From the NCBI GenBank assembly GCA_937915775.1, contig CALGGQ010000214.1, forward strand, positions 1 to 7,135: a stretch of 7,135 bases of DNA, given 5' to 3'. The position numbers and the translations under genes are program-made. This DNA comes from an uncultured Clostridia bacterium (GTDB taxonomy: Bacteria; Bacillota; Clostridia; Oscillospirales; Acutalibacteraceae). The notes under the pieces are model-generated. The model did not search any database, was not told the origin of the DNA, and saw nothing but the letters and a program-made list of their open reading frames with translations. Position 1 is the first letter of the stretch. Every line of letters begins with the position of its first letter. This document shows, piece by piece, positions 1-5,906 of this stretch.

Positions 1-13
1 GCTCTTCCGATCT
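1..13. other. Residual Illumina sequencing adapter
   Basis: Bases 1-13 read GCTCTTCCGATCT, the constant 3' end shared by the standard Illumina TruSeq adapters. The match sits exactly at the contig edge and is followed by ordinary coding sequence. This is untrimmed adapter and not genomic DNA. It is read through by the minus-strand tannase-like frame, where it adds the false residues IGRA after the last native codons. Seen directly; the adapter identity is established knowledge. Confidence 0.95.
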
Positions 14-2204
14 CATCCCAATGGCGGGCGTCTGCAGTTGTGCTGCCGAAAACGTAGTCCTCCTGTCCGTAGTCAATAACGTCAAAGCCCGGAACCGCCT
101 TGCTTGCGCCTGCTGTTCTGTAGGACACGGCATCTGCAAGCGAGAAGGAAACCTCGCCGTTCTTGTAATCAACCCAAGAGGTGATGTCTGTTCCGCTCGC
201 TTCGGTTGAATCGCCGTTAGTTGTCTGCTTTGTGGCTTCTGCCTTTGTAATCTGAACTGCTCCGTCAACATACTTGCCGTACATCTCGTCTACGTAGAGC
301 GCAAGGCTGTCGCCGAGAATTTCACTCGGAACATGACCGCCGTCCCACTGCCACTCAATCACGCTGTCAACGCCTGCATTCAACCAAGCAATCTGGAGAT
401 TGAGTGAGGAGAACATACTCATATCGCCTTCACTTGCACCCATCAGGATACGCGTCCAGGTCGGGCTGTCGGTATCTTCGTCGCCGATATAATTCAGCGG
501 ATTGTAAAGGTCAACGATGTTGTTGCCGTATTCGTCGCCCTCCTTGATTTCGGCGATATCGTTCTGATACGCTTCAAGCATTTCGTCAAAGCTGCTGTAA
601 TTGGCACTGTCCGTACTGCCGCTTGAGGACTGCGTAGAGCCTGCGTCAGGCGTACCAACGTCCATTGTATCTCCGCTGCTGTTTTCTGCAACATCGGAAT
701 TATCAAAACTCCTGTCACTATCTGATGAGCCGCTCATATCGGGAGGCGTACCGCCCATATCACTCGGCGGGTTTCCGCTTGGAGCCTCACCGCTCGGAGG
801 TCCGCCGTTATCGAAATCAGCCTTTCCGCCCATTCCGCTCGGACCGCCCTGCATATCGCTGTTACCTGACGAACCTTTTGTGTATCTGCCTTCAAGGAAC
901 GCCTGCGCCTTATCGGCGGTCGTCATTACAGCGACCTCGCTGTCGGAAAGCGCGTTGCCATCTGCGTCAAACCAAGTCCAGCCGTCGGCATAATCAAGAG
1001 AGTCAATATAACACTGAAGATTGGAAATAAACTCTGCCAGATAGAAATCAAGATACGTTCCGCCGTAGCCGTTCGTTTCGGGATACTTTTCCTCGTCGTA
1101 CTCTATCTTAAGCTCAATCGTATCCTCGGTGTCGCCGTCGGAATTAATATCAAGATTTACCTTGCTTTCTTCGACGGTAAGATTTTGGTCGTTGATATAG
1201 TTTTTGTATTCCTCTGCCAGAAGCTCGGCGAGCTTTGCCTTGAAATCAGAGCCGAAATCATAATCCGCGTCAAGGAAGTATTCAAAAGCCATTGCCATAT
1301 CCGCTTCATAGAGTGAGGTAATGGCGCTGTACGCCACGCAGCCCCACGCGCCGTCGGAAATTTCTACGCTTTCGCCGTTGATTGTGACAGCCGTTGTATA
1401 TGTGCCGTCATCATTTTTATATACGCCGACTGCGCCGGCTTCAATTTCATAATCGTAGAAATCGGAATTGTTTGAGGTTGCGGCAAACATTGCTGCATGA
1501 GCGCCGCCGCCCGAGCCGCCCGTAGATACGAAGTAATCCACGTTACCGGGCAGGTTTCCGAGCAGGATATTATATTTTACAAAGCGCGTTGCGTTCTTCT
1601 GGTCAACAAGGCATGAGGGTGCATCGCCCGTGTAGTATTCGTTGCCGTCGCTATCGGTTGCAGTATCCTGCTTTCCTCTGTTACCGCAGGCAACGTTGAT
1701 ATAGCCTTCCTTTGCGTAGGTTGTTGCGGCGGGTGTGTTGGTTGATGAGCTGTAGCCCGCCGCGCCTGTGTTCAGAATAACGGGGCAGGTGGAAGCCGTA
1801 TAGACCTGACCGTTAGTGCTTGTAATTTTTGCGTCGTAGTCAATAACAAGGGAGCCCTTAACCGCCTCGCTTGCGCTATCTGCGGTTATATCTTCCGTAC
1901 CGTCGTCGTTGGTATCAATGCCCTTAACGTAAGCACCCGGCACGCAGACGGAAACGCCCTGTTGGTCCTCAATTTCTGGATTGGTAACTGCTGTTACAAT
2001 ACTAAGTACCCATGCATCGGCGTCACTGTTATACGTCCATTCTTGATTTTCATTGTTGGCAAGATTGAGCGCTTCTTCAATTTCCGCTGCGCTTGAATTC
2101 GTACCAGTCGAGCTGCCTGAACTCGTATTCTTTGAGCAGGCGCACAGCGAAATAACCAAAGCCGCTGTAATCAAAAGAGCAATTATCCTTTTTGTTCGTT
2201 TCAT
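1..2204 (-). CDS. Tannase-family alpha/beta-hydrolase lipoprotein, C-terminus cut off
   Basis: This open frame of about 734 codons has no stop before the window edge; native sequence ends near base 14. The start is the ATG at 2204 with an AAAGGAAC ribosome site about 8 bases upstream. Residues 1-23 form a lipoprotein signal: KR-rich start, hydrophobic core, and lipobox LCAC with Cys23 as the lipidated residue. A Ser/Thr/Gly tether follows. The hydrolase core carries the nucleophile elbow STGGSGGGAHAAM (227-239) with Ser231. Candidate Asp594 (SEGDMS) and His624 (GGHVPSE) would complete a triad in the order known for bacterial tannases. Residues about 445-535 are a Gly/Pro/Ser/Asp-rich linker with PPSG/PPSD/PPDM units between the two halves of the active site. 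Tannases cleave galloyl esters of plant tannins, and a surface-anchored form would act outside the cell. Family assignment is by recalled motifs; the substrate is inferred and could be another phenolic ester. It is longer than the roughly 470-residue Lactobacillus enzymes. Confidence 0.8.
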   Translation of the reverse strand, partial: MKRTKRIIALLITAALVISLCACSKNTSSGSSTGTNSSAAEIEEALNLANNENQEWTYNSDADAWVLSIVTAVTNPEIEDQQGVSVCVPGAYVKGIDTNDDGTEDITADSASEAVKGSLVIDYDAKITSTNGQVYTASTCPVILNTGAAGYSSSTNTPAATTYAKEGYINVACGNRGKQDTATDSDGNEYYTGDAPSCLVDQKNATRFVKYNILLGNLPGNVDYFVSTGGSGGGAHAAMFAATSNNSDFYDYEIEAGAVGVYKNDDGTYTTAVTINGESVEISDGAWGCVAYSAITSLYEADMAMAFEYFLDADYDFGSDFKAKLAELLAEEYKNYINDQNLTVEESKVNLDINSDGDTEDTIELKIEYDEEKYPETNGYGGTYLDFYLAEFISNLQCYIDSLDYADGWTWFDADGNALSDSEVAVMTTADKAQAFLEGRYTKGSSGNSDMQGGPSGMGGKADFDNGGPPSGEAPSGNPPSDMGGTPPDMSGSSDSDRSFDNSDVAENSSGDTMDVGTPDAGSTQSSSGSTDSANYSSFDEMLEAYQNDIAEIKEGDEYGNNIVDLYNPLNYIGDEDTDSPTWTRILMGASEGDMSMFSSLNLQIAWLNAGVDSVIEWQWDGGHVPSEILGDSLALYVDEMYGKYVDGAVQITKAEATKQTTNGDSTEASGTDITSWVDYKNGEVSFSLADAVSYRTAGASKAVPGFDVIDYGQEDYVFGSTTADARHWDEIGR

Positions 2205-2264
2205 AATAACGTTCCTTTCAATTGTTGTTATCTTCATTCTATATGCTAAAGTTAAACGAAAATT
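2205..2264 (-). promoter_or_regulatory. Likely promoter region of the tannase-like gene
   Basis: The gene starts its own transcription unit because a terminator lies just upstream at 2265-2291. Read on the minus strand, the AT-rich leader contains TATAGAAT-like sequence near 2239-2246 as a possible -10. Only a weak TTTAAT-like -35 lies near the terminator arm. The ribosome site AAAGGAAC is at 2211-2218. The position is supported by layout; the exact boxes are a guess. Confidence 0.35.
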
Positions 2265-2291
2265 AAAGGAGAGAAAAAACGCCTCTCCTTT
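2265..2291 (-). terminator. Rho-independent terminator after the ABM-like gene
   Basis: A perfect 9-bp stem (AAAGGAGAG at 2265-2273 pairing with CTCTCCTTT at 2283-2291) encloses a 9-base loop. On the minus strand it lies about 43 bases after the stop of the 2335-2658 gene and is followed by AATTTTCGTTT. The T-tract is interrupted, so termination may be partial. It separates the three-gene cassette from the tannase-like gene. Confidence 0.7.
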
Positions 2292-2334
2292 TCAAATACC
2301 TATTCGTCCTACGCTATAAGTCGGTAATAATCGT

Positions 2335-2658
2335 TCACTTTCTGATAAATTCGTTTTCGCCTTCATTTGCAATTCCGGCGTATTGTTCGACCTTCATGTG
2401 CAAATCGTATTTTTCACGCAGGGCGGCAATCTCCTTCATCATCGGGGAGGCATGGTGAATGTCAAGCGCCTCCTGATTTTCCCAGGAGTCAATCAGGAGT
2501 AGCGTTTCTTTATCGTTCATAGGGAAGAAATAGTCATAACGCAGATTGCCCTTTTCCGCTCTGATTCTGTCAGCAATACCGCTTTGTTCCATTTCTTCTG
2601 CAAACTTAATAGCATTGTCGTTTTCGCCCGTGTAATAAATGTTAATTGTAATGCTCAT
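2335..2658 (-). CDS. Antibiotic biosynthesis monooxygenase (ABM)-fold protein
   Basis: This 107-residue cytoplasmic protein has the length and pattern of the single-domain ABM family (YgiN-like quinol monooxygenases and relatives), which form dimeric alpha+beta barrels. Family-like blocks are the first strand SITINIYY (2-9), NLRYDYFFP (38-46), LLLIDSWENQEALDIHH (53-69) and a final strand around HMKVEQY (87-93). The His68-His69 pair followed by SPMMKEI is the usual helix after the central strand. The ATG at 2658 lies 3 bases after the stop of the preceding gene, and its AGAGG ribosome site is inside that gene's last codons, so the two are translationally coupled. No cofactor is predicted for this fold. 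The substrate is unknown; quinols or reactive small molecules are typical for relatives. The last ~12 residues are a polar tail of uncertain role. Confidence 0.85.
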   Translation of the reverse strand: MSITINIYYTGENDNAIKFAEEMEQSGIADRIRAEKGNLRYDYFFPMNDKETLLLIDSWENQEALDIHHASPMMKEIAALREKYDLHMKVEQYAGIANEGENEFIRK

Positions 2659-2661
2659 TTT

Positions 2662-3024
2662 TTACCTCTTTTTTTCTATAATTTCATAGCTGAGATGAAT
2701 AAGGTCTTTCAGTTTGTTTTCGTCTGCACTGCCGTCAAGCAAAGCGGTTATCCAGTTCTTTTTGCTCATATGATAAGCTGGCAGATAACCCTTGTTATGA
2801 AGGAGCGAGCCGATAAGAATATTATCACATCTCAGGTCAATAATGTCAATCTTTCCTTCTCCCTCTAAACCGAGCTTGCTCTTTTCAATATCCATTATTA
2901 TGGCAAACCATTTTTTATTCTTCTGATTGCGAAAAACGATATATTCGGGAAAGGTCAGCCATAGCCTTTCCTCTTCAACACCGAATTCATTTTGTATATA
3001 ATCAATGATTTCTTCTCTATCCAT
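2662..3024 (-). CDS. MmcQ/YjbR family protein
   Basis: This 120-residue protein has the features of the YjbR (MmcQ) family, a CyaY-like fold often labelled DNA-binding, with no firmly known biochemical role. Signature blocks are the start helix REEIIDYI (3-10), KKWFAIIMDI (37-46), DLRCD (63-67), the hallmark GYLPAYHMSKKNWITALLDG (79-98), and the closing helix LKDLIHLSYEII (105-116). Length is normal for a single-domain member, with no sign of damage. The ATG at 3024 has a strong GGAGGG ribosome site about 5 bases upstream. It starts 25 bases after the GNAT gene and ends 3 bases before the ABM-like gene, so the three probably share one transcript. The family assignment is firm; a DNA-binding role is only the family label. 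Confidence 0.88.
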   Translation of the reverse strand: MDREEIIDYIQNEFGVEEERLWLTFPEYIVFRNQKNKKWFAIIMDIEKSKLGLEGEGKIDIIDLRCDNILIGSLLHNKGYLPAYHMSKKNWITALLDGSADENKLKDLIHLSYEIIEKKR

Positions 3025-3049
3025 TGAGCCCTCCGAAAAGCAGAAGTTG

Positions 3050-3571
3050 TCAGTTTACATCTAAAGAGAAAATACCGCCGGTGAAATAAATATCTTTACC
3101 GCTTTCATCTTGATAAAACGATACCTGTTCTTCGCCTGTTTTCCTGAATCCAAGAGCTGTTAAGAGTTTAACGGAAGGAATATTGTTCAGTGCAGTTCCG
3201 GCGGTAAATACCGTCTTGTGACCTTTTGAAAGCCACTCAATCAATGCTTCAAGGCTTTCTTTTGCGTAGCCATTGCCGTGATAATTGCGGTGAAAGCAAT
3301 AGCCTAAATCATATCCGTCAGGAGTTTTATGAAAATCAACTATGCCTATCATTTTTGCTTCAAGGCATACGGCAAAAAACAGATGCTCACCATAGGGAGT
3401 TGCCTCTGAAAAGCGCTTAACCTTTTGCTGAACCTCTGCCTCGTCTTCAGTATGCGGTCCATCATACTTGGCATATTCGGATTGATTAAAATCCTGCCAT
3501 ATTTCCATAAGCCTTTTCCAGTCGCTTTCTTCAATATAGCGGATATTGAGCCTTTTTGTTTTCAGTTCCAT
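3050..3571 (-). CDS. GNAT family N-acetyltransferase (RimJ/RimL-like)
   Basis: This 173-residue cytoplasmic enzyme is expected to transfer acetyl from acetyl-CoA to an amine. It has the layout of the acetyltransferase_3 (RimJ/RimL-like) branch: the start LKTKRLNIRYIEESD (3-17), a central sheet around HLFFAVCLEAKMIGIVDF (63-80), the acetyl-CoA pyrophosphate loop YHGNGYAKESL (97-107), and the family helix NIPSVKLLTALGF (130-142) with conserved Asn, Ser and Gly-Phe. Members of this branch modify protein N-termini, antibiotics or small amines; the substrate here cannot be read from sequence. The start at 3571 agrees with the family N-terminus. Its ribosome site (TAGGGT) is weaker than those of the next genes. 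It is first in a likely operon with the YjbR and ABM-like genes. Confidence 0.9.
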   Translation of the reverse strand: MELKTKRLNIRYIEESDWKRLMEIWQDFNQSEYAKYDGPHTEDEAEVQQKVKRFSEATPYGEHLFFAVCLEAKMIGIVDFHKTPDGYDLGYCFHRNYHGNGYAKESLEALIEWLSKGHKTVFTAGTALNNIPSVKLLTALGFRKTGEEQVSFYQDESGKDIYFTGGIFSLDVN

Positions 3572-3581
3572 AGTTAACCCT

Positions 3582-3597
3582 ACAAATCAGAATTTGT
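3582..3597. repeat. Inverted repeat in the GNAT gene leader
   Basis: ACAAAT (3582-3587) and ATTTGT (3592-3597) form a perfect 6-bp inverted repeat with a 4-base centre. It lies directly after the expected transcription start of the GNAT operon and ends about 10 bases before the ATG. This is a position typical of a repressor operator, though a short leader hairpin is equally possible. The repeat is seen; the function is inferred. Confidence 0.5.
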
Positions 3598-3604
3598 CGA
3601 GTTC

Positions 3605-3633
3605 ATTATACCACATATTTTATCAAAAGAAAA
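3605..3633 (-). promoter_or_regulatory. Promoter of the GNAT-YjbR-ABM operon, extended -10
   Basis: On the minus strand the consensus -10 TATAAT (3605-3610) is preceded by TGG, giving an extended -10 (TGnTATAAT). With 17-base spacing the -35 position reads TTTTCT (3628-3633), a poor match, which an extended -10 can offset. Transcription should begin near 3598, leaving a leader of about 26 bases. The -35 region falls in the T-tract of the upstream terminator, so the units are packed tightly. Confidence 0.7.
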
Positions 3634-3659
3634 GCAAGGAATGATTTATCACTCCTTGC
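3634..3659 (-). terminator. Rho-independent terminator after the flavin oxidoreductase remnant
   Basis: GCAAGGA (3634-3640) pairs with TCCTTGC (3653-3659). The stem extends inward past one mismatch by three more pairs and closes on a short AT loop. On the minus strand it starts about 7 bases after the stop at 3667 and is followed by TTTTCTTTTG. The plus-strand side also has a T-run (GTTTTTC), but no plus-strand gene ends here. Confidence 0.85.
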
Positions 3660-3666
3660 CGTTTTT

Positions 3667-3936
3667 CTATTTATTGAATACGCATTTATGTCCGTCGGTG
3701 CGGTAACACATATTGCAGGAAACACACTTTGCCGGTACGGTGTCGCCATTCTGCCAGCGGTTTGGCAGGTCAGGCTCACGGATAAGCGGACGGGAGAGCG
3801 AAAGGTATTTTATCTTGCCCTCGTTCAAAACGCTTTCCATATTCTTGGTGCTTCTGTGTCCGCCGACAAGGATAATCGGAATAGCGACCTCCTCGGCAAG
3901 TGCAAGCGCAAAATCTTTACAATAGGCTTCATTCAC
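3667..3936 (-). pseudogene. NADH:flavin oxidoreductase (old yellow enzyme family), C-terminal remnant
   Basis: The 89 codons encode the last quarter of an old-yellow-enzyme-type TIM barrel. They include the strand IPIILVGGHRS (19-29) and SLSRPLIREPDL (46-57), which belong to the FMN phosphate-binding end of the barrel. The C-terminal cysteine cluster CVSCNMC...C (Cys71, 74, 77, 85) resembles the iron-sulfur ligands of larger relatives. Full-length proteins are usually 330 residues or more, so the N-terminal barrel, with most of the FMN and substrate site, is missing. The frame is open from GTG at 3936, but a TAA lies only four codons upstream, and the GTG has no proper ribosome site of its own. 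It overlaps the end of the 32-codon stub at 3933-4031. A functional reductase is very unlikely. This is a gene remnant, either a natural deletion or an assembly join. Confidence 0.8.
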
Positions 3937-4031
3937 GCCTGCTTTTTAATACCGGGGAAGAAATTGCCCTGCACGCCACGAACGTCAACCGTTTTGAACT
4001 TACTAACTTTGTCTTTCCAGTTTTCAAACAT
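3933..4031 (-). pseudogene. 32-codon 5' stub of an unrelated gene fused to the oxidoreductase remnant
   Basis: ATG at 4031 follows a textbook AAAGGAGG ribosome site with 7-base spacing and a consensus -10, so this is a real gene start. The product begins MFENWKDKVSKFKTVDVRGV, continues QGNFFPGIKKQA and stops at TGA (3933-3935). From memory this resembles the first residues of clostridial proteins with a DUF2249-like domain, but that match is uncertain. It does not resemble the start of an old yellow enzyme. The stub runs directly into the flavin oxidoreductase remnant in another frame. One extra A in the AAAAA run near 3945 would fuse the two frames into about 121 codons, so a single indel separates a stop from a chimeric protein. 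Confidence 0.6.
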
Positions 4032-4060
4032 TGTAACAACCTCCTTTTGTTTACACCATC

Positions 4061-4066
4061 ATTATA
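4061..4066 (-). promoter_or_regulatory. Consensus -10 box ahead of the stub gene
   Basis: The minus strand reads TATAAT, 29 bases before the ATG at 4031. At 16-18 base spacing the -35 position reads CGAATT, CCGAAT or ACCGAA, none close to TTGACA, and there is no extended -10 TG. A good -10 with no -35, next to a palindrome, suggests a regulated promoter. Confidence 0.6.
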
Positions 4067-4080
4067 TTAGCCATCGCTAA
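4067..4080. promoter_or_regulatory. Palindromic operator candidate inside the promoter spacer
   Basis: TTAGC (4067-4071) and GCTAA (4076-4080) are perfect inverted arms around CATC. A second ACTAAT continues to 4085, giving ATTAGTTAGC on the minus strand. The palindrome abuts the -10 and occupies the spacer where a repressor would block RNA polymerase. The form recalls TTAG...CTAA operators of DtxR- or MarR-type regulators; which family applies cannot be decided here. Confidence 0.5.
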
Positions 4081-4178
4081 CTAATTCGGTGGTTATGACA
4101 ACATTTACGAATACTTTTTCGGATTTCTCTTTGCTGCGCGATAGCAGTAATCCCTTACCCAACCGGTCCGAGGGCGGT

Positions 4179-5906
4179 TTAGTTTGGCTGCCTTTGCAGG
4201 TTTACCATATTGGCAAACACGCCGCCCTGGGCGTAAAGCTCTTTCGGGCTGCCTTGTTCTGCGGCTTTGCCGTCCTTGATAACCACAATTCTATCCGCGC
4301 CTGCAACCGTTCTCATTCTGTGTGCAATGATGAGGACGGTTTTGTTTTTGATTAGCCGTGACAGAGCGGTTTGAATTAAGGTTTCGTTTTCCGTATCAAG
4401 AGAAGCGGTTGCCTCGTCAAGCAGGATAATCGGCGCGTCCTTCAAAAAGGCTCTGGCAATGGATATTCTCTGGCGTTCGCCGCCCGAAAGCAGCGCGCCG
4501 TTTTCACCGATTTGGGTATGATAGCTGTCGGGAAGTCTGTCGGCAAATTCATCTACGTTTGCAAGCTTTGCCGCTGCCAGTACCTCCTCGTCGGTAGCGC
4601 CCTTTCTGCCGATTCTGATGTTTTCCATAATGCTGTTATCAAAGAGCGTAACGTCCTGAAAAACGATGGAATAAATACCAAGCAGCGTTTCGGGATCCAC
4701 GGTTGAAACATCAATACCGCCGACGGTAATGGTTCCGCTGCTCGCATCCCAAAAGCGTGCCGCAAGGCGTGAAACAGTGGTTTTTCCGCCGCCGCTCGGG
4801 CCTACGAGCGCCGTGACCTCGCCTTGCTTTGCCGTGAAGGAAACGTCCTTTAAAACGCTTTCGCCGTCGTTGTATTCAAATGCAACATGCTGAAAAACAA
4901 TGTCACCGTTTTCAATCGGAAAATCGGTTGTGCCCGTTTGCTTTTTGGCGTTGTTCATATCCTTTGTTCTGTCAATATTGACCTGAATTGCATTTTTGGC
5001 GCCGAGGTAAATCAGCGTAGCGCTCATCGGCTCATAGATTCTTGATACAACGAGCAGGAACATAAAGAAGGTTAAGAGCGTGAGACTGCCCTTTATCAAA
5101 AGCGCAGAGCCGACAAGTGCCGTGGTGGCAATCCCGAGCTTTAAAAGCATTTGCGCAGGCACAACGTATGCCGCAACGCCAAGCTCGGACACCATGGATT
5201 CCTTTTCATATTTGTCAGCTGTCTTAAAGAAGGAGGATATGTATCTGTCCTCGGCATGATTGCTCTTTAAATCCTTTGACGCTTCTATATATTCCTGAAG
5301 TTCGTCCTCAAGCGCAATTTTTGTTTTTGTTTTCTTTTCGTTCAGCCTCATCTGCGCTTTTTTAGAAAAGCCGACGATGGCAAGCGAAATCGGGAGCACC
5401 CAAACGCTGGCAAGCGCCATGCGCCAGTCAAAGAAAAACAGGGAAACGGCAACGATAACCGTTGAGAATATGGAGCCGTAAAACTGCGGAATCTCGTGAG
5501 AAAAGGCATGCTCAATCGCCGTGCAGTCGCCTAAAATGGTGTTTGTCAAATCGCTCAAATCCTTTTTGCCAAAAAAGGACAGCGGGAGCTTTCTTAATGA
5601 CTCCGCAAGCGTGATACGCCTTGCCGTTGATTCCTTATAAGTCAAAAAGAAGGTGGCGTTGTAGCGCCAATACTGCGTCAGATAGATAACGGCAAACGAA
5701 ACAAGAATGCCGACAACATAAAAGACAATTCGTCCCTTGTTGATACCGCCGCCGAGCAAATCTCCGACGATGTAATACAGCAGTCCTACCGGGAACATCA
5801 GCGCTATATCTGCTACCGTGCAGGCGGTAACGGACTGCATAAAATCCTTTGCGCCCTGCTCGGTCATCGCAAAGCTGTTCATGATTCTTTTAACCACGTT
5901 ACGCAC
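4179..5906 (-). CDS. ABC transporter ATP-binding protein/permease (exporter fold), second half
   Basis: This 575-residue protein is one half of a heterodimeric type IV (exporter-fold) ABC transporter. The membrane domain has about six segments, near residues 31-51, 58-79, 142-159, 162-180, 246-271 and 274-290. The ATPase domain is complete: A-loop Tyr345, Walker A GPSGGGKTT (369-377), Q-loop Gln417, signature LSGGERQR (473-480), Walker B IILLDEAT (493-500) with catalytic Glu498, D-loop SLD (502-504) and H-loop His529. It should be catalytically competent. The start used is GTG at 5906, overlapping the upstream half by 8 bases. The AAGG ahead of it is close, and an in-frame GTG at 5897 has better-spaced AGG, so the true start may be three codons later. 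The compact pair resembles YbtPQ/IrtAB-type siderophore-related transporters, but a multidrug or peptide exporter is possible. Confidence 0.93.
   Translation of the reverse strand: MRNVVKRIMNSFAMTEQGAKDFMQSVTACTVADIALMFPVGLLYYIVGDLLGGGINKGRIVFYVVGILVSFAVIYLTQYWRYNATFFLTYKESTARRITLAESLRKLPLSFFGKKDLSDLTNTILGDCTAIEHAFSHEIPQFYGSIFSTVIVAVSLFFFDWRMALASVWVLPISLAIVGFSKKAQMRLNEKKTKTKIALEDELQEYIEASKDLKSNHAEDRYISSFFKTADKYEKESMVSELGVAAYVVPAQMLLKLGIATTALVGSALLIKGSLTLLTFFMFLLVVSRIYEPMSATLIYLGAKNAIQVNIDRTKDMNNAKKQTGTTDFPIENGDIVFQHVAFEYNDGESVLKDVSFTAKQGEVTALVGPSGGGKTTVSRLAARFWDASSGTITVGGIDVSTVDPETLLGIYSIVFQDVTLFDNSIMENIRIGRKGATDEEVLAAAKLANVDEFADRLPDSYHTQIGENGALLSGGERQRISIARAFLKDAPIILLDEATASLDTENETLIQTALSRLIKNKTVLIIAHRMRTVAGADRIVVIKDGKAAEQGSPKELYAQGGVFANMVNLQRQPN

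Noticed and set aside
494..718. Minus-strand 74-codon frame inside the tannase-like gene
   Set aside because: It is an out-of-frame shadow of the linker region, rich in Thr, Arg and Ala, with no ribosome site.
601..1030. Two overlapping plus-strand open frames of about 120-130 codons
   Set aside because: They lie antisense to the Gly/Pro/Ser-rich linker of the tannase-like gene. The repetitive GC-rich codons keep other frames open, and there is no ribosome site or recognisable domain.
2053..2319. Plus-strand frame with a hydrophobic segment resembling a small membrane protein
   Set aside because: It is the antisense of the signal peptide and leader of the tannase-like gene and runs through the terminator. 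The minus-strand lipoprotein start explains the region better.
3688..4080. Plus-strand open frame of 130 codons
   Set aside because: It is antisense to the flavin oxidoreductase remnant, the stub gene and its promoter. The minus frame shows clear protein motifs and this one does not.
4089..4178. Possible terminator after the ABC pair
   Set aside because: Only short imperfect stems are visible (such as TGCT...AGCA), with no following T-tract, so no terminator is called in this gap.
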